From assembly GCA_001751225.1 (NCBI GenBank), contig MAXT01000110.1, positions 2,535 to 10,690 on the forward strand: 8,156 nt of DNA, given 5' to 3'. Under the pieces are notes generated by a model. The model worked only from the letters and a program-made list of their open reading frames with translations, had not been told where the DNA came from and did no database searches. The DNA is from Desulfuromonadales bacterium C00003107 (GTDB lineage: Bacteria > Desulfobacterota > Desulfuromonadia > Desulfuromonadales > Syntrophotaleaceae). This document shows positions 6,697-8,156 of the stretch, piece by piece (position 1 is the first letter of the stretch; every line of letters starts with the position of its first letter). The position numbers were made by a program, and so were the translations under genes.

Positions 6697-7356
6697 ATGT
6701 GGTTGCCGCGGGGGAAATTGATCAAGGATGAGTTCAACCCGGTGCGCATGAACTGGCTGGAGGCTATTCATAAGCTTCAGACGGGGCGCTTCTCCGGGTA
6801 TCTGAGTTGCAGAGATCTGCACGGTCGAGGAGTGGTTTTGTTCGTCGGTGGCCAGTTGGTGGCGGTTTGCTTTGACGGAGAGGGTGAGCACCTGACCGAT
6901 CAGGAGGCTTTTGTCCGAATCTTTGACCGTTCTCTGTCCGGTGATACTATGCTCTGCATCTATCACCTCTCCCAGCCGTTGGCTTTGCAACTGTTTGGGG
7001 TGATCAGCGGAGAGATGCTCTTTGCCGCTCAGCAGTTGCAATTGCTCGACATTCCCCACCTGTTACATACCCTAAAACATGACCGTTTTAACGGTTGTTT
7101 ACGTGTCTGTGCCGCCGAGGATGTGGCGCTGATCTTTTTTCAGCAGGGCAACCCTTTCGGTTTTTTTCACGACGGCGGTACCGATCTGGTGCAGGATGCT
7201 GAATTAAGCGAATCCGTCGCCTGGCAGCCGGGGGCTTCGGTGGATATCATTGCTGGACAAAGCGAGTTGTCAGATAACCTGCCCGATCTCATGGAATCGC
7301 TGGATCTGCCGGCCTGCTGGCAGCAGGCGGTAGCCAAGGCAGCGCAGGGTCGTTGA
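6697..7356 (+). CDS. PATAN/DUF4388-like protein with two internal repeats
   Basis: The 219-residue soluble protein has no signal peptide or membrane segment. It contains two copies of one pattern. Residues about 25-60 read HKLQTGRFSGYL and later VVLFVGGQLVAVCFDG; residues about 122-158 read HTLKHDRFNGCL and later VALIFFQQGNPFGFFHDG. The spaced L..x(F)xGxL plus hydrophobic strand plus G-x-hydrophobic pattern is typical of the PATAN/DUF4388 fold, often found in signalling proteins of Geobacter-like bacteria and sometimes labelled GTPase-activating protein without proof. No catalytic residue is evident, so a sensing or docking role is inferred. ATG 6697 is preceded by AGAAAGG, 12 nt away, a rather long spacing; an internal Met at 6748 has no SD. 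It has 153 bp upstream and 133 bp to the macro-domain gene. Family assignment is by pattern, not by search. Confidence 0.6.
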   Translation: MWLPRGKLIKDEFNPVRMNWLEAIHKLQTGRFSGYLSCRDLHGRGVVLFVGGQLVAVCFDGEGEHLTDQEAFVRIFDRSLSGDTMLCIYHLSQPLALQLFGVISGEMLFAAQQLQLLDIPHLLHTLKHDRFNGCLRVCAAEDVALIFFQQGNPFGFFHDGGTDLVQDAELSESVAWQPGASVDIIAGQSELSDNLPDLMESLDLPACWQQAVAKAAQGR

Positions 7357-7478
7357 TGGAGCGAGCAACCGTCATTTCCACCCCTGAGGACAATTTGGTT
7401 CCAATAGCCGCGGGTAGATATCCTTTCTGGCAGTGGTAGCCTTTGCTGAAGAGGCTCTTGTATTCTACACACAGGCAG

Positions 7479-7484
7479 AGGAGG
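7479..7484 (+). promoter_or_regulatory. strong Shine-Dalgarno of the macro-domain gene
   Basis: AGGAGG lies 5 nt before ATG 7490 and is the best ribosome binding site in the window. It selects this ATG over the in-frame GTG at 7433, which would add 19 residues not expected for the family. Confidence 0.85.
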
Positions 7485-7489
7485 GCTCT

Positions 7490-8017
7490 ATGAAACATGA
7501 AACCTTCGGCCGCATGGAATTGCTGCAGGGCGATATTGCCTGCCTCCAAGTGGATGCCATCGTCAATGCGGCCAACTGTTCCCTTCTCGGTGGTGGCGGC
7601 GTGGACGGGGCCATTCATCGAGCGGCGGGTCCGCAACTGCTGGCTGAGTGTAAAACGCTGAACGGTTGCGAAACGGGCCAAGCCAAGATCACAGCCGGTT
7701 ACCAGCTGCCGGCACGACATGTTATTCATACCGTCGGTCCCGTCTATCGCCAGCGGCTACAGGATCCGCAGCTCCTGGCGGCTTGCTACCAAAACAGCTT
7801 GAAGCTGGCCGCGGCTCACGGTCTGAAAACGGTGGCCTTTCCCGCGATCAGCTGTGGGGTTTACGGTTACCCACCGGAGAAGGCCTGTGCCATTGCGGTG
7901 GATACCGTCAAAGCTTTTTTGCAACAAGACGACGGTCTGGAAAAGGTGCAGTTCGTTGTTTACGCTGACGAAATCTATCGACTCTACCATGAATATCTGA
8001 CGGCTAACGGCCATTGA
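7490..8017 (+). CDS. macro-domain ADP-ribosyl hydrolase (YmdB-like)
   Basis: The 175-residue protein is a single macro domain, the usual length for E. coli YmdB and related O-acetyl-ADP-ribose deacetylases / ADP-ribosyl hydrolases. Visible motifs in order are LLQGDI (11-16), IVNAANCSLLGGGGVDGAIH (24-43, with N29 and D39 at the positions of the YmdB active-site N25 and D35), HTVGP (80-84) and AISCGVYGYP (119-128) for phosphate and distal ribose binding. YmdB has T where C122 stands here. The protein is expected to remove ADP-ribose from proteins or nucleic acid, or acetyl from O-acetyl-ADP-ribose, in the cytoplasm. YmdB is also reported to modulate RNase III in E. coli; nothing here tests that. 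It lies 50 bp before the next gene on the same strand with no terminator between, so co-transcription is likely. Confidence 0.93.
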   Translation: MKHETFGRMELLQGDIACLQVDAIVNAANCSLLGGGGVDGAIHRAAGPQLLAECKTLNGCETGQAKITAGYQLPARHVIHTVGPVYRQRLQDPQLLAACYQNSLKLAAAHGLKTVAFPAISCGVYGYPPEKACAIAVDTVKAFLQQDDGLEKVQFVVYADEIYRLYHEYLTANGH

Positions 8018-8067
8018 ACTTTTGCCTGGCGCAGAAGCTGGTTATTTAATTGGGCAATGATGGAGCC

Positions 8068-8156
8068 ATGAAACTACTTCTTCTCGAACCCTATTTTACC
8101 GGCTCGCATGCTGCTTGGAGTGAAGAGTACGCCGCTCGAAGTCGACATCAGGTGGA
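8068..8156 (+). CDS. tRNA-queuosine mannosyltransferase-like protein, DUF3524/QTMAN (partial)
   Basis: Only the first 29 codons lie in the window; the gene runs off its right edge. They begin MKLLLLEPYFTGSHAAW and continue with a Ser-Arg-His segment, which matches from memory the start of the DUF3524 (GTDC1/QTMAN) family: a beta strand, then EPxxxGSHxxW, then xxSxHxV. The animal member is a GT-B glycosyltransferase that adds mannose to queuosine at the wobble base of tRNA-Asp. Bacterial members are usually annotated only as DUF3524 or glycosyltransferase. ATG 8068 follows GGAG at 8062-8065, only 2 nt away, which is unusually short; the only alternative in-frame start is TTG at 8050, just after a stop. 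The call rests on a short N-terminal motif, so the family is likely but the substrate is inference. Confidence 0.65.
   Translation, partial: MKLLLLEPYFTGSHAAWSEEYAARSRHQV

Noticed and set aside
7433..7489. Upstream GTG start for the macro-domain gene
   Set aside because: AGGAGG five bases before ATG 7490 is far better, and the macro fold begins a few residues after that Met.

Overview
The window looks like ordinary chromosomal DNA of a Gram-negative bacterium with GC a little above half. The best guess is a member of the Desulfuromonadia (the Geobacter, Desulfuromonas and Pelobacter group). This rests on the style of the genes: a PATAN/DUF4388-like protein beginning LPRGKL, a membrane-anchored TPR protein coupled to an Smr protein, an RNase E/G with a long Arg/Pro/Ala-rich tail, and a bacterial DUF3524 (QTMAN-like) glycosyltransferase. 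No rRNA or ribosomal protein is present to fix the taxon, so this is inference. I see no tRNA, CRISPR array, insertion sequence or phage gene.

Layout. Positions 1-1473 (+) hold the tail of an upstream gene, a membrane-anchored TPR protein and, 2 bp later, an Smr-domain protein starting at TTG. The last two look like a coupled operon. A perfect 16-bp stem at 1503-1539 sits between this operon and the convergent RNase E/G gene (1546-4056, -) and can terminate both. The RNase has a complete catalytic half (S1 domain, D305, D348, zinc-link C406/C409) and a tail of about 330 residues carrying six basic clusters. Its 5' side is a non-coding region of about 560 bp (4057-4614). The 200 nt nearest the gene fold on paper into a ladder of short hairpins, which suggests a structured leader of the kind RNase E uses to control its own mRNA.

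The divergent gene at 4615-6543 (+) is a two-domain ABC-F ATPase. An extended -10-like element lies right next to its start codon. Next come a protein with two PATAN-like repeats (6697-7356), a YmdB-type macro-domain ADP-ribosyl hydrolase (7490-8017) and the first 29 codons of a probable tRNA-queuosine mannosyltransferase (QTMAN/GTDC1/DUF3524 family; 8068 to the window end).

Together, most of the genes act on RNA or translation: an Smr nuclease family member, RNase E/G, an ABC-F ribosome-associated ATPase and a putative anticodon-modifying enzyme. The grouping may be chance, since three transcription units in two orientations are involved. I found no clear new defence or mobile system. The most promising leads are the RNase leader and tail, and the macro-domain/QTMAN pair.
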